Source of the DNA: JAAGZL01 sp964628835
GTDB lineage: Bacteria > Pseudomonadota > Gammaproteobacteria > Chromatiales > Chromatiaceae
NCBI GenBank assembly: GCA_964628835.1
Contig: CAZVME010000004.1
Location: 1 to 64,000, forward strand
Direction of reading: 5' to 3'
DNA: 64,000 nt
The notes under the pieces were generated by a model, which saw only the letters and a program-made list of their open reading frames with translations, had not been told where the DNA came from and did not search any database. Positions 54,194 to 62,597 of this stretch are shown here, in pieces; position 1 is the first letter of the stretch, and each line of letters starts with the position of its first letter. A program made the translations under genes and the position numbers.

Positions 54194-55518
54194 AAACCAA
54201 CCCAGCCACAGAGTATGCAGCACTATTTAAAGATGTGGCCTGTAGCCTGCCTGGAAGCAACCTGGAGTGGCTGGAGCAGTCCCGCCGTCAGGCGGTGCAG
54301 GATTTCACTCGGATCGGCTTCCCGGAACTGGGTGAAGAGGAGTGGAAGTACACCAATGTCCGCCCCATTGCCAGACAGATCTTCACTCCTTCCCACCGTG
54401 ATGCAAACGAATTATCACTGCACCAGATCAAAGCCTATCTACCACCCGATTTGGAGGCAAACCGCCTGGTCTTTGTTGATGGCTATTACTCTCAACACCT
54501 ATCTAACCTGAATGCGGTGGAACAGGATATGGAGATCTCCACTCTGGCCTCAGAGCTGACGTGGAATCCCAACGCCATAGAACCGTTTCTGACAGATACC
54601 CCAGGACCCCGCAACGGGTTTATGGCCTTGAATAACGCCTTTATGGCAGATGGCGTCTGCATCCGAATTGGAGCCGGTGTGCAGGTGATACATCCGCTGT
54701 ACCTGCTGTTTGTCACCAGCGCCGGAGAAACGCCGGTCATGTCCAACCTACGCAATCTTATCCTGGCTGATGATCACAGCGAGCTTACCCTGATAGAGCA
54801 CCATGTAGCCATTGGCGCCGGACGTTATCTTAGCAATACGGTCACTGATATCACCATGGAGCCTGGGGCCAACATCCAGCACTATCGCATCATGCAGGAT
54901 GGGGCGCGTGGATTCCATATCGACGAACTTTATCTGCACCAGGCGGCACACAGCCAATACAGCGCCTGCTCCTTGGCCCTGGGTGGCGCCATGGTACGTA
55001 ATGAAACCAGGATCCAACAAGACGCCGAGGATGCCAGCACCAATATGGACGGCCTGTATCTGCTTACGGGACACCAGCATCTGGATAATCACATCCATAT
55101 TGATCACAAACAACCGCATGGCAGCAGCAACCAATGCTACAAGGGGGTGCTGATGGATAGCGCACGCGCCGTTTTCAGCAGCCGTGTATTGGTGCACCCT
55201 GATGCACAAAAAACCGACGCCCATCAGTCGGTGAGTAATCTGCTGTTATCGGATCTGGCCGAGGCGGATGCCAGACCCCAGTTGGAGATCCATGCAGACG
55301 ACGTGAAGTGCTCACATGGAGCAACTGTTGGCCAACCGGACAGGGACGCCATGTTCTATCTGCGCAGCCGTGGATTAGATCCAGATGAGTGCCGCCAGAT
55401 ACTGATCAAGGCATTCCTGGACGAGGTTATTCAGCACATCGAACTGGAGCCGGTTCGTACAGCCGTCGAGGAAATCCTGGGGCAACGACTGGATCAACAC
55501 AGAGGTATTAACAGATGA
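54190..55518 (+). CDS. sufD: Fe-S assembly scaffold SufD
   Basis: 442 residues, SufB-related beta-helix partner. N-terminal helical part (WLEQSRRQAVQDF, GEEEWKYTNVRP) and the SufD C-terminal part SRVLVHPDAQKTDAHQ, KCSHGATVGQ and SRGLDPDECRQILIKAFL. Four-base overlaps with both sufC and sufU show tight coupling. Confidence 0.95.
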   Translation: MKTNPATEYAALFKDVACSLPGSNLEWLEQSRRQAVQDFTRIGFPELGEEEWKYTNVRPIARQIFTPSHRDANELSLHQIKAYLPPDLEANRLVFVDGYYSQHLSNLNAVEQDMEISTLASELTWNPNAIEPFLTDTPGPRNGFMALNNAFMADGVCIRIGAGVQVIHPLYLLFVTSAGETPVMSNLRNLILADDHSELTLIEHHVAIGAGRYLSNTVTDITMEPGANIQHYRIMQDGARGFHIDELYLHQAAHSQYSACSLALGGAMVRNETRIQQDAEDASTNMDGLYLLTGHQHLDNHIHIDHKQPHGSSNQCYKGVLMDSARAVFSSRVLVHPDAQKTDAHQSVSNLLLSDLAEADARPQLEIHADDVKCSHGATVGQPDRDAMFYLRSRGLDPDECRQILIKAFLDEVIQHIELEPVRTAVEEILGQRLDQHRGINR

Positions 55519-56030
55519 GTGTAACCGCTGATCTCAGAGAGCTTTACGAAGCTATGATACTCGACCACAACCAGAACCCGCATAATTTTGACAAGCGGCC
55601 ACAAGGAGCAAACTGTCACGGATATGGTTTTAACCCCATATGCCAGGATGAGTTCAGCATTTACCTGGTGGTAGAGGATGGGGTGGTAATGGATGTGGGG
55701 ATTGAAGGCGTCGGCTGCGCCATCTCAACTGCATCGGCATCCATGATGTCAGACGCGATCATGGGCAAGACGGTAGCTGAGATAGAACAGCTGTTTGAAT
55801 CCATGCGCCAGCTCCTCTCACAGGATCAGCCTGACCCAGGTATAGAACAACAGGTGGGAAAACTCAGGGTGTTGGCTGGCGTTCGGCAGTATCCTATGCG
55901 CGTGAAGTGCGCAACCCTGGCCTGGCACACCATGCATGCGGCTCTGCATGGCATCCAGGATACGGTTAGTACCGAACAGACGCTGGGACAACCATCTCAT
56001 ATCGCTTCAGACGCCACTGGCACAGGATGA
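55515..56030 (+). CDS. sufU: SufU/IscU-like scaffold or sulfur-transfer protein
   Basis: 171 residues of the SufU group: LYEAMILDHNQNPHNF, first Cys in NPICQDE (family: NPxCGDE), second in GVGCAISTASASMM, third in RVKCATLAWHTM. A Gln replaces the usual Gly after the first Cys. Normally SufU works with cysteine desulfurase SufS, but sufS is absent between sufD and this gene. The C-terminal tail (about 150-171) is extended. Confidence 0.88.
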   Translation: MSVTADLRELYEAMILDHNQNPHNFDKRPQGANCHGYGFNPICQDEFSIYLVVEDGVVMDVGIEGVGCAISTASASMMSDAIMGKTVAEIEQLFESMRQLLSQDQPDPGIEQQVGKLRVLAGVRQYPMRVKCATLAWHTMHAALHGIQDTVSTEQTLGQPSHIASDATGTG

Positions 56031-56034
56031 GGAC

Positions 56035-56391
56035 GTGACTGCGTTTACCCTCTTTTCACGCCTGAGGCGACCCGACCCAGACAACACAGATAAAATCAGG
56101 CAAGCTGTGATAGAGCGTCTGCAAAAAATCCAGGATCCGGAACTGAACATCAACATCTATGATCTTGGTCTAGTATACGAGGTGCTGGTTAAACACCAAG
56201 GTATGGTACAGATCAAAATGACTCTTACCGCTCCCGCTTGCCCGGTGGCACAGACCTTCCCACAACAGGTGGAGAAAGCCGTACAGCAGCTTGCGGCGGT
56301 GACCGATTGCCGGGTAAAACTTATATGGGAACCCCCCTGGGACAAGAGCAGGATATCTGACGCGGGGAAGCTCCAACTGGGTATATTCTGA
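56035..56391 (+). CDS. sufT: SufT-type DUF59 Fe-S maturation protein
   Basis: 118 residues of the MIP18/DUF59 family: LQKIQDPELNINIYDLGLVYEV, MTLTAPACPVAQTFPQQVE, and LIWEPPWDKSRISDAGKLQLGI. Assists maturation of Fe-S proteins, especially under high demand. GTG start at 56035, five bases after the sufU stop, with ATGAGG just before it. Confidence 0.88.
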   Translation: MTAFTLFSRLRRPDPDNTDKIRQAVIERLQKIQDPELNINIYDLGLVYEVLVKHQGMVQIKMTLTAPACPVAQTFPQQVEKAVQQLAAVTDCRVKLIWEPPWDKSRISDAGKLQLGIF

Positions 56392-56456
56392 CCACTAGCA
56401 ATCTGCGCAGTATGGACTAATCTGTTTAAGGAAGCTCCGATTTAAAGAGGCGCCAA

Positions 56457-56777
56457 GTGTCTAAATGGATCGATGTATGCAGGGCGGACGAGCTGACTCC
56501 AGGCAACTGGGAGATGGCGGATCTGGAGCACGCGGAGATAGCTGTATTTAATCTGGATGGACAATTTTATGCCATTGAGGACATATGCTCCCACGACGGC
56601 GGCTACCTGATGGGGGGCAAGATTGAAGGTGACCAGATCATATGCCCACGTCACAATGCGCACTTCAGTATAAAAAGTGGTGAGGCCCTAAGCCCCCCTG
56701 CGTACGAACCCATTGCCACATTTCCAGTGCGTATAAAAGAGGGCAGGATACAGGTCTTGGATGAACAGCAGAATTGA
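56457..56777 (+). CDS. Rieske-type [2Fe-2S] ferredoxin
   Basis: 106 residues. Cluster ligands in CSHDGG (Cys/His) and CPRHNAHF (Cys/His), as in small NirD/BphF-like Rieske ferredoxins. GTG start after AAAGAGG. Often found at the end of suf operons in related bacteria; perhaps an electron donor in cluster assembly or to an oxygenase. Confidence 0.88.
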   Translation: MSKWIDVCRADELTPGNWEMADLEHAEIAVFNLDGQFYAIEDICSHDGGYLMGGKIEGDQIICPRHNAHFSIKSGEALSPPAYEPIATFPVRIKEGRIQVLDEQQN

Positions 56778-56852
56778 GTCTCTGGGAGTAACCATTAAAA
56801 CCGGCGCGAATACTCCCCGTGTTTACTCAATCTTAAGCAGGAGGAGATTCGT

Positions 56853-57191
56853 TTGAACAAACTAACGGAAGGAAGTTGCGAAGCCTGTCGCATAGACGCA
56901 CCCATGGTGTCGCAAGATGAGATGGACAGCTTATTGAGTGCGCTGGATGGCTGGAGTGTAAAACAGCCACACGGGGTCAACCAATTAGAAAAGTCGTTCC
57001 GGTTCCCCAATTTTGTCAGCGCCATGGAGTTTGCTGCCAAGGTGGGCAAAGAGGCGGAGAAAGAGGATCATCACCCCACCATTGTATTGGAATGGGGCAA
57101 GGTGACCGTAAGCTGGTGGACGCACAAGATAGGTGGCCTGCATATGAATGACTTCATCATGGCCGCTAAAACTGACCATATCTACGACTAG
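56853..57191 (+). CDS. phhB: Pterin-4a-carbinolamine dehydratase
   Basis: 112 residues of the PCD/DCoH family: LDGWSVKQPHGVNQLEKSFRF, DHHPTIVLEWGKVTVSWWTH, catalytic His in EDHHP and HK. TTG start with GGAGGAG ahead. PhhB recycles the pterin cofactor of aromatic-amino-acid hydroxylases; no phenylalanine hydroxylase is nearby. Confidence 0.9.
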   Translation: MNKLTEGSCEACRIDAPMVSQDEMDSLLSALDGWSVKQPHGVNQLEKSFRFPNFVSAMEFAAKVGKEAEKEDHHPTIVLEWGKVTVSWWTHKIGGLHMNDFIMAAKTDHIYD

Positions 57192-57250
57192 TATTTTGGG
57201 CCATCACACAGCGCCACCACTTATAGAAGCAGCGCATACAACCAACCAAT

Positions 57251-57283
57251 AAAAAAGGGCAAGACCTTGCAGGCCCTGCCCTT
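57251..57283 (-). terminator. Terminator of cspA
   Basis: On the minus strand AAGGGCA / TGCCCTT arms followed by six T. It could also stop transcription from phhB. Confidence 0.7.
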
Positions 57284-57356
57284 CTCTACACTCAAACCCA
57301 AGGGCCTGAGACTGACCGGCATTAGGTACAATGCGGGCCAGATAACGATCCGGTAA

Positions 57357-57563
57357 TTAGACCGCTACGATGTTCTCTGCCTGAGGACCCTTCTGGCCCT
57401 GAGTTACAGTAAACTCAACCTTCTGGCCTTCAACCAGGGTCTTGAAACCGCTGCCTGAGATAGCGCTGAAGTGAGCAAATACGTCAGGACCGGATTCCTG
57501 CTCGATAAAACCAAAACCTTTAGCTTCGTTGAACCATTTAACGGTTCCAGTAGTAGTAGACAT
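57357..57563 (-). CDS. cspA: Cold-shock protein, CspA family
   Basis: 68 residues, single cold-shock domain with RNP1 (KGFGFIEQ) and RNP2 (VFAHFSAI). Binds single-stranded RNA/DNA and melts secondary structure. An upstream non-coding region of more than 300 bases on the minus strand is compatible with the long regulatory leader typical of csp genes. Confidence 0.95.
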   Translation of the reverse strand: MSTTTGTVKWFNEAKGFGFIEQESGPDVFAHFSAISGSGFKTLVEGQKVEFTVTQGQKGPQAENIVAV

Positions 57564-57899
57564 AATATCTTCCTATTGTATACAAGAGTAATTAAACCTT
57601 TTCTTACGATCAGGCCGTTGTGCTAAAAAAGTGTTGCTATTACTTATGGAAAACAGGACGAGGTACTAAAGATGGGACATCGAAATGGTGTGCATAAATA
57701 TAAGTCGTACTTTCAAGCTGAGTGGGATTATATCTGGATTTATCCCTTAGTCAACGATTATCCCGCACATTTTCTGGTAAATATAGCCTGGATTGGTTTT
57801 GTGGGATATAGATCAAACTCCGGGCATGCCAACCCACAATAGCGACGCCAACCCAATATTTGATTGATGAAGAGGGTTTATTTTGACCCTATAACATCA
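57564..57899. other. cspA upstream region
   Basis: About 335 bases without a gene. Likely cspA 5' leader and promoter; no clear cold-shock box could be assigned by eye. Confidence 0.4.
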
Positions 57900-58067
57900 C
57901 TATTCGGCAACTACAGCCTTTATCCGCGCCTTGCCTCCAGCCGAAACCATAAGCACTGTGACACCTCCATCACGTAGATCCTCCTCCAGCTTGAGCGCTT
58001 TTTCCTTGGGCGCAAAAAACGCCTCAATCCCATACTCACTTGAAAGGATCATACCTCCCGCATCCAC
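57900..58067 (-). CDS. Possible small protein or gene remnant
   Basis: A 55-codon frame from GTG (AGAGGT ahead) encoding VDAGGMILSSEYGIEAFF... LEEDLRDGGVTVLMVSAGG ending IKAVVAE. Its alternating hydrophobic pattern is protein-like. Upstream, in another frame, an ATG near 58107 with AGGAA ahead encodes MRLIRLLKSDIAREVAEWM, which looks like the natural start of the same protein, so this may be a frameshifted remnant of a gene of about 70 codons. Not recognised. Confidence 0.35.
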   Translation of the reverse strand: MDAGGMILSSEYGIEAFFAPKEKALKLEEDLRDGGVTVLMVSAGGKARIKAVVAE

Positions 58068-58208
58068 TCCGCTACCTCTCTGGCGATATCGCTCTTTAAC
58101 AGCCGAATCAGTCGCATCTAAATTCCTTGTGGATTATCTCGTTTTTCTTCTAACACCAACATGGCCGCATAGCAAAATATCTGACATCTCTAGCCTGACC
58201 CTGCAACT

Positions 58209-58580
58209 TTACTGCTTAACACATCTCCAGTACATGTAGCCTGATCTACCCTTTATCTCCCCGATTGAAAATCCAGGATCGCACTTGATGCAGCGATAGT
58301 GGGTAAAGGGCGCGTTACCCCAACCGAATGGACCTAAGGCTGAGATGGGGCCAACGCTGTAGCCTGGAAGGCATTTGATACATCGCTGAACTCCCCTGTG
58401 GTCCAAATCAACCCAACTATGGATGTTATAGCCCGGGCTACAACTGCCACTTAACTTTGGCAACTGGATTTCGTGGATACCAATATGGGGCTGGTGGTTC
58501 TCCTGCCCCCAAGTGGAGCTGGATATAAGAATCAGGATAAAACCAAATACACTTGAAATATGATGTGGCGAACTCTTCAT
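58209..58580 (-). CDS. Secreted protein with three two-cysteine repeats
   Basis: Unrecognised. About 123 residues with a signal peptide (about 1-25 of the longer form). The mature part contains three units of the form C-x-PG-(Y/F)-x... followed by R-C-(I/V)-K: Cys49/69, Cys72/99 and Cys102/122 in the 125-residue numbering, with PGYNI, PGYSVG and PGFSIG. Six Cys would form up to three disulfides, like tiny EGF- or TNF-receptor-like modules. Gly/Tyr/His rich between. The start is ATG 58580 or GTG 58586. Confidence 0.65.
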   Translation of the reverse strand: MKSSPHHISSVFGFILILISSSTWGQENHQPHIGIHEIQLPKLSGSCSPGYNIHSWVDLDHRGVQRCIKCLPGYSVGPISALGPFGWGNAPFTHYRCIKCDPGFSIGEIKGRSGYMYWRCVKQ

Positions 58581-58606
58581 TGTCACAAATGCTGGAATAG
58601 GTGCAA

Positions 58607-59005
58607 TCAGTTTGGCTCTAGTCCAACATCATCACTACCGACACTACCAGTTGATCCAATAATCCGCAGAAACTCTGATGCTGCGGTATAGAAATCCTGG
58701 CCAAGATTCTCTTCACACTGGAGATTGATGCGCCGCATGGCGCTTTTAGGCTTTACCCCGTGCATAACATCAATACCGGTGGCCAGGCTCAGTGCAGTAA
58801 TAAACCCCGTCAGCCAATCCCGATAGCGAAAGTACTCCCACACCTGCTCCTGTTTCCCCTGTTCCCAGGCTCCGTAGGTCTCGATATAAGCTGTGCAGGT
58901 TTTTGTGCCATAACCCCAAACCTTAGGGGTAGATATCTCCGCCGCCACCGAAGTGCTAAATATAGCCAGAATCAACAGGAGTGCTTTCACGCTATGATCC
59001 ACCAT
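58607..59005 (-). CDS. Small exported protein, Rap1a/HdeA-like layout
   Basis: A 132-residue protein with signal peptide (about 1-22) and the pattern C-x2-Y ... WLTGFITAL ... I-x2-C-x7-F-x2-A (residues about 37-115), seen in small periplasmic proteins of the Rap1a/HdeA-like kind. Two Cys likely pair. The real family and function are uncertain. Lies 20 bases upstream of the Cys-repeat gene, same direction, so the two may be one transcript. Confidence 0.6.
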   Translation of the reverse strand: MVDHSVKALLLILAIFSTSVAAEISTPKVWGYGTKTCTAYIETYGAWEQGKQEQVWEYFRYRDWLTGFITALSLATGIDVMHGVKPKSAMRRINLQCEENLGQDFYTAASEFLRIIGSTGSVGSDDVGLEPN

Positions 59006-59205
59006 TTATCTTTATGAAGATTAGATTCGCGCGGTAATCTGGTCCACACTTCAATGGGGCCACCATGACAGCACACCCATCTATGAACACCTGCAATTAC
59101 CAAGACTACTTCTTTGTAGTTATAAATCTACTGCCCCCAGATTCACTTATTTTGCAAATATTATCAAGCCACAATGGAGACATGGCTTTCCTGGATACTA
59201 TCATT

Positions 59206-59412
59206 GCTGTCCCGTTAACTTTTGGTAAACTTGATTAGAAACCTTATTGATAAAGGCCGGAAGGATGTATAGAAGTTTGGGAGACATGAAAATCAAAAAA
59301 GAGTTCCGTCATTCCGGACAGCGGTTTGTGCTGATCCGGAATCCAGGTTTTTTAAAGACTTACTGGATACCGGGTCAAGCCCGGTATGACTGATTTTAGT
59401 TAACGGGACAGC
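59206..59412. mobile_element. MITE-like element or IS remnant
   Basis: Bounded by perfect 15-bp inverted ends (GCTGTCCCGTTAACT / AGTTAACGGGACAGC). Inside lies a nested palindrome at about 59308-59390: outer GTCATtCCGG / CCGGtATGAC and inner CCGGaATCCAG / CTGGATaCCGG, a repeat type common in intergenic DNA. The left part (from TTTGGTAAACTTGATTAG) looks like the edge of an insertion sequence. No transposase frame remains. Confidence 0.65.
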
Positions 59413-59457
59413 AGTGGGATACTATTAAACCTTATATATCCAAAGATGGTATACAGA

Positions 59458-59733
59458 TCAGGCAACCTTTATGCGCACCACCCGCATCACTTCCATATCC
59501 ATCCCGGCCACCTTTTCAGTATCTGGATAATAGGTGAGGTTTACCCTGTTGCCCTTCAAATTCCGATACTGCTGCTTGCGCTTGTATTTAAAGGGGACAT
59601 CGTAGCCATCAATCATCACCGTATTGAGAAACCAGTCACCAGACTCCCGCTGCACGTGGGAGACCACCTTTTGCATCTCAGAGTGAGTCAGTTCCTGATG
59701 ACGTTTCAGAAGTTTATCAACAGGCGATTTCAT
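59458..59733 (-). CDS. Conserved hypothetical protein
   Basis: 91 residues from ATG 59733 (AAGG 8 bases ahead). Basic, with LKRHQELTHSEMQ, ESGDWFLNTVMIDGYDVPFKYKRKQ and NLKGNRVNLTYYPDTE, a pattern I associate with small uncharacterised gammaproteobacterial proteins. The frame continues upstream to 59955 without a ribosome site, so a 165-residue version is possible but less likely. Confidence 0.6.
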   Translation of the reverse strand: MKSPVDKLLKRHQELTHSEMQKVVSHVQRESGDWFLNTVMIDGYDVPFKYKRKQQYRNLKGNRVNLTYYPDTEKVAGMDMEVMRVVRIKVA

Positions 59734-59968
59734 ACCTAGGACCTTGGATGAAGAGGATAACCCATTTTTAGAGAATGAATCATCAAACACGGACTCCGGC
59801 CAAAAAGTTGGCTCAGATGGGATAAAGAAGCCTAGTCCAATAGGACTTACGATCTTAAAGCCACTCCTGACCAACGAGGCCAAATTAGATCTTACGGATG
59901 ATCTCATAGCCCTCTCTCGCAGGCAAAAGCACTGGTTCCAACTATCCCTTTGCAACAGAGACCAGTGC

Positions 59969-60091
59969 TCACACCTCTCCCCTATCCCTACCAGATTCCT
60001 TTACACGATAGAGGGCGGTATCTACCAGACTATAGAGGGTGTGGGCATCGACCTTATCATCCAGATCCAGCATCTCGTTGACAGCAGACAT
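59969..60091 (-). pseudogene. C-terminal remnant of a GGDEF diguanylate cyclase
   Basis: 40 codons encoding MLDLDDKVDAHTLYSLVDTALYRVKESGRDRGEV then stop: the last helix and the A-LYRxKxxGRN-like ending of a GGDEF domain, with everything before it missing. The rest of the gene is cut exactly where the tRNA-Lys terminator begins, suggesting a deletion or insertion next to the tRNA. Confidence 0.6.
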
Positions 60092-60123
60092 AAAAAAAGC
60101 ACTTACAAGTTTTGTAAGTGCTT
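60092..60123 (-). terminator. Terminator of tRNA-Lys
   Basis: Arms AGCACTTACAA / TTGTAAGTGCT and a run of seven T on the minus strand, 9 bases after the tRNA. Confidence 0.85.
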
Positions 60124-60131
60124 GATTTATA

Positions 60132-60207
60132 TGGTGGGTCGTGCAGGAGTCGAACCTGCGACCAATGGATTAAAAATCCACTGCTCTACCAACTGAGCTA
60201 ACGACCC
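60132..60207 (-). tRNA. tRNA-Lys (anticodon UUU)
   Basis: 76 bases with encoded CCA. 5' GGGTCGT pairs with ACGACCC; D-arm GCTC-AGTTGGTAGA-GC, anticodon loop TTTTTAA (TTT), T-arm GCAGG-TTCGAAC-CTGC. All arms pair. Confidence 0.97.
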
Positions 60208-60261
60208 GTACTGATTAAAGCGCGTGATTATACCGGACGTTTGCTCGCTGTCAAAGTAGTA

Positions 60262-61470
60262 TCATACAGCCTCAAGTTTTCTCATCCTCTCAGGCAACAT
60301 ACGCAGGTCCACCATGCTGCTAAGCAGCGCCTTTATAAAGTTGGACTCCTCCTCATATACCATTCCGTAGTAGTCAACCTTCAGGGTCAGCGCACTGCCA
60401 ATAATTATACTGCCCAGGGCCATAAATGAGCCCAGCGCCAGGGTAGAAACGCCGGTAATACCCTGTCCCAGAGTACAACCCATTGCCAGGATGCCACCTA
60501 CGCCCATCAAAGCTGCGCCTATGATATGGCGGATAAAATCACTCTTATCGGCAAACCACTCAAACCGGAAACTGCGGGTGAAAATGGCGTACATGAAAGA
60601 GCCGGAAAGCACGCCAAACTGAGTACTCATGCCAAAGGTGACCAGGTCCAGATTCATTCCTTCCTCGTAAAAAACTATGGTCTCGCTCATGGGGTTCACA
60701 AAGGTAAAGGACTGCGGTCCGACGGCTGGTGGCGGAAACTCCATGAATTCTGCCGCTTCCACCCACTCCTGGCCCATGCTGCCTGCAGTTACATACCAGG
60801 TAATGACCGTGAGAAGCCCAATGGAAACACCTGAAATCAACTGATCCATACTGGTCAGAAAATATTTTGATTTTAATATAATAAACAGGAAGACAACTGC
60901 CAGAGCCAAACCAACATACATATTCATGCTGGCTGGGGCCTCCAGACCTAAGATAGAACCCAGGATGGTACCAAGGCTCTGATCCGGGATACCGAACACC
61001 GTCAGATCAACACTTATGGGGACCATCCAGCTGTAGAATACAATGCCGTAGAAATCGGTACGGGTCATGATATAGGCGCATATGCCAACCACTGCGAAGG
61101 TGAAGATGGTTTTGAGGTTACCGCCACCGGCGCGCACCAGGAGCTTGTTGGTGCAACCGGAAGCCAGGGTCATGCCTACGCCGAACATAAGCCCACCCAG
61201 GACAAAACGTGGCCATAAAAACATGCTGCTGCGATACGGAGGGCGCCCCCCGGATATATCAATCAGTGAGGTTGACTCCAACAGCACGATCCCTATGATT
61301 GCTATTGAAATGGCCAGGAACCAGGATCGCATACGGCGCATATCGCCAATATTCACCCAGTCTGACACCGCACCCAGGGTGCAGAAACCAGTACCGTTGG
61401 CCACTGCCCCCAGGGCCGCTCCCAGGATTACTCCCAGCAGTAACACCTGTGTTGTAATCTCTAGCTCCAT
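60262..61470 (-). CDS. YeeE/YedE-family sulfur-compound transporter
   Basis: About 402 residues with nine or more membrane helices and the YeeE/YedE signatures: GAVANGTGFCTLGAVSDW near the start, SGCTNKLLVRAGGGN (about 110) and MGCTLGQGITG (about 341). The conserved Cys in these GC(T) motifs guide thiosulfate in the studied member TsuA. Uptake of thiosulfate or a related sulfur species is likely. ATG at 61470 with GGAGGT ahead. No partner TsuB/SirA-type gene adjoins it. Confidence 0.87.
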   Translation of the reverse strand: MELEITTQVLLLGVILGAALGAVANGTGFCTLGAVSDWVNIGDMRRMRSWFLAISIAIIGIVLLESTSLIDISGGRPPYRSSMFLWPRFVLGGLMFGVGMTLASGCTNKLLVRAGGGNLKTIFTFAVVGICAYIMTRTDFYGIVFYSWMVPISVDLTVFGIPDQSLGTILGSILGLEAPASMNMYVGLALAVVFLFIILKSKYFLTSMDQLISGVSIGLLTVITWYVTAGSMGQEWVEAAEFMEFPPPAVGPQSFTFVNPMSETIVFYEEGMNLDLVTFGMSTQFGVLSGSFMYAIFTRSFRFEWFADKSDFIRHIIGAALMGVGGILAMGCTLGQGITGVSTLALGSFMALGSIIIGSALTLKVDYYGMVYEEESNFIKALLSSMVDLRMLPERMRKLEAV

Positions 61471-61694
61471 AAGATACCTCCGCAAATCATCTTATAACCA
61501 TTTTATAATAGTATAACTTTGTTAATGTACCTCAGGAAACCGGGGATTAACCAGCCAAGGATATCTATACGCACGCAACCTAATTTTATGGGCAAACCAA
61601 TCGCTTGACATTAGTCAGTTAAACCAGGCTTTAGGCCTAAATTACCTCCCTGTGGAGATACCACACAGGCATAGAACAGGCCAACCTGTTGAGG

Positions 61695-62378
61695 CTAGAT
61701 ACTCTCTTTTACCTGATATCTGGTGGGGTCGGTAACCCCGGCATCCTGAAACCCCTGGCTCCGCAGGCGACAGGAGTCACAGACACCACAGGCCCTACCG
61801 GCACCGTCAGCCTGATAACAGGAGACGGTAGCGGCATAATCCACTCCCAGACGCATCCCCTCACCTATTATCTCAGCCTTGGTCATACTCACCAATGGCG
61901 CATGAATAGTGAACCCAGCACCCTCTACTCCGGCTTTGGTGGCAAGATTGGCCATCTGTTCAAAGGCGCGTAAAAACTCCGGTCGGCAATCTGGGTATCC
62001 GGAGTAGTCCACCGCATTCACCCCTATAAACAGGTCACTTGCCCCTAGCACCTCGGCCCAACCCAGGGCCAGGGAGAGGAAAATTGTGTTGCGCGCCGGT
62101 ACATAAGTGACGGGAATTCCAGATCCCTCCTCCTCCGGCACATCTATGGACATATCGGTAAGAGCTGAGCCGCCAATCCTATCCAGGGCAATCGGCATGG
62201 TGCGATGTTCCAGTGCACCCAGAGAGGATGCAACACGGTTTGCCGCCTCCAGTTCCACCACATGGCGCTGCCCATACTCCATACTTAGGGCATAGCAGGC
62301 GAACCCCTGCTCCCTGGCCATGGCCAGGGTTGTGGCAGAATCCAGTCCGCCGGAAACCAGTACTACCGCCTTTTTCAT
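61695..62378 (-). CDS. queC: 7-cyano-7-deazaguanine synthase
   Basis: 227 residues. ATP-binding SGGLDSATTLAMA (about 9-21) and a C-terminal zinc site with CGVCDSCRLR. Converts carboxy-deazaguanine to preQ0 in queuosine synthesis, directly after QueE. Gap of about 220 bases to queE contains a dispersed repeat, so the two may not share one transcript. Confidence 0.95.
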   Translation of the reverse strand: MKKAVVLVSGGLDSATTLAMAREQGFACYALSMEYGQRHVVELEAANRVASSLGALEHRTMPIALDRIGGSALTDMSIDVPEEEGSGIPVTYVPARNTIFLSLALGWAEVLGASDLFIGVNAVDYSGYPDCRPEFLRAFEQMANLATKAGVEGAGFTIHAPLVSMTKAEIIGEGMRLGVDYAATVSCYQADGAGRACGVCDSCRLRSQGFQDAGVTDPTRYQVKESI

Positions 62379-62442
62379 GCTCTTACTGTCATCTTATTCA
62401 TGGCTGTTCAACAAAATCTATGGGTAATTCAGGTTAATAATT

Positions 62443-62527
62443 AACTCTCGCAGAGACACCAAGAACGCAAAGTTATTACTTATTCCGCAAATAACTTCAG
62501 ATGGTTTTGTTAGCACACTTTGCGCGA
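62443..62527. repeat. Dispersed intergenic repeat, copy 2
   Basis: Matches the element at 24940-25033: same start (AACTCTCGCAGAGAC-CCAAGA), shared ACTTC-AGA-GGTTTT centre and CTTTGCGCGA end, with several substitutions and a shorter body. Confidence 0.75.
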
Positions 62528-62597
62528 ATTCAAATAGGGTTATAGTCAATATCCGACTTGAGTGTCACCCATATATATTTTTGCGGGAAGGCCAGCT

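Noticed and set aside
57931..58239. 102-codon plus-strand frame after cspA
   Set aside because: Ser/Pro/Arg-rich translation typical of an antisense shadow; the minus strand has the better coding pattern.
59308..59390. CRISPR-like repeat
   Set aside because: It is one nested palindrome without repeated units or spacers, and no cas genes are present.
62379..62597. preQ1 riboswitch in front of queC
   Set aside because: The gap is largely filled by the dispersed repeat; no preQ1 aptamer pattern was found.
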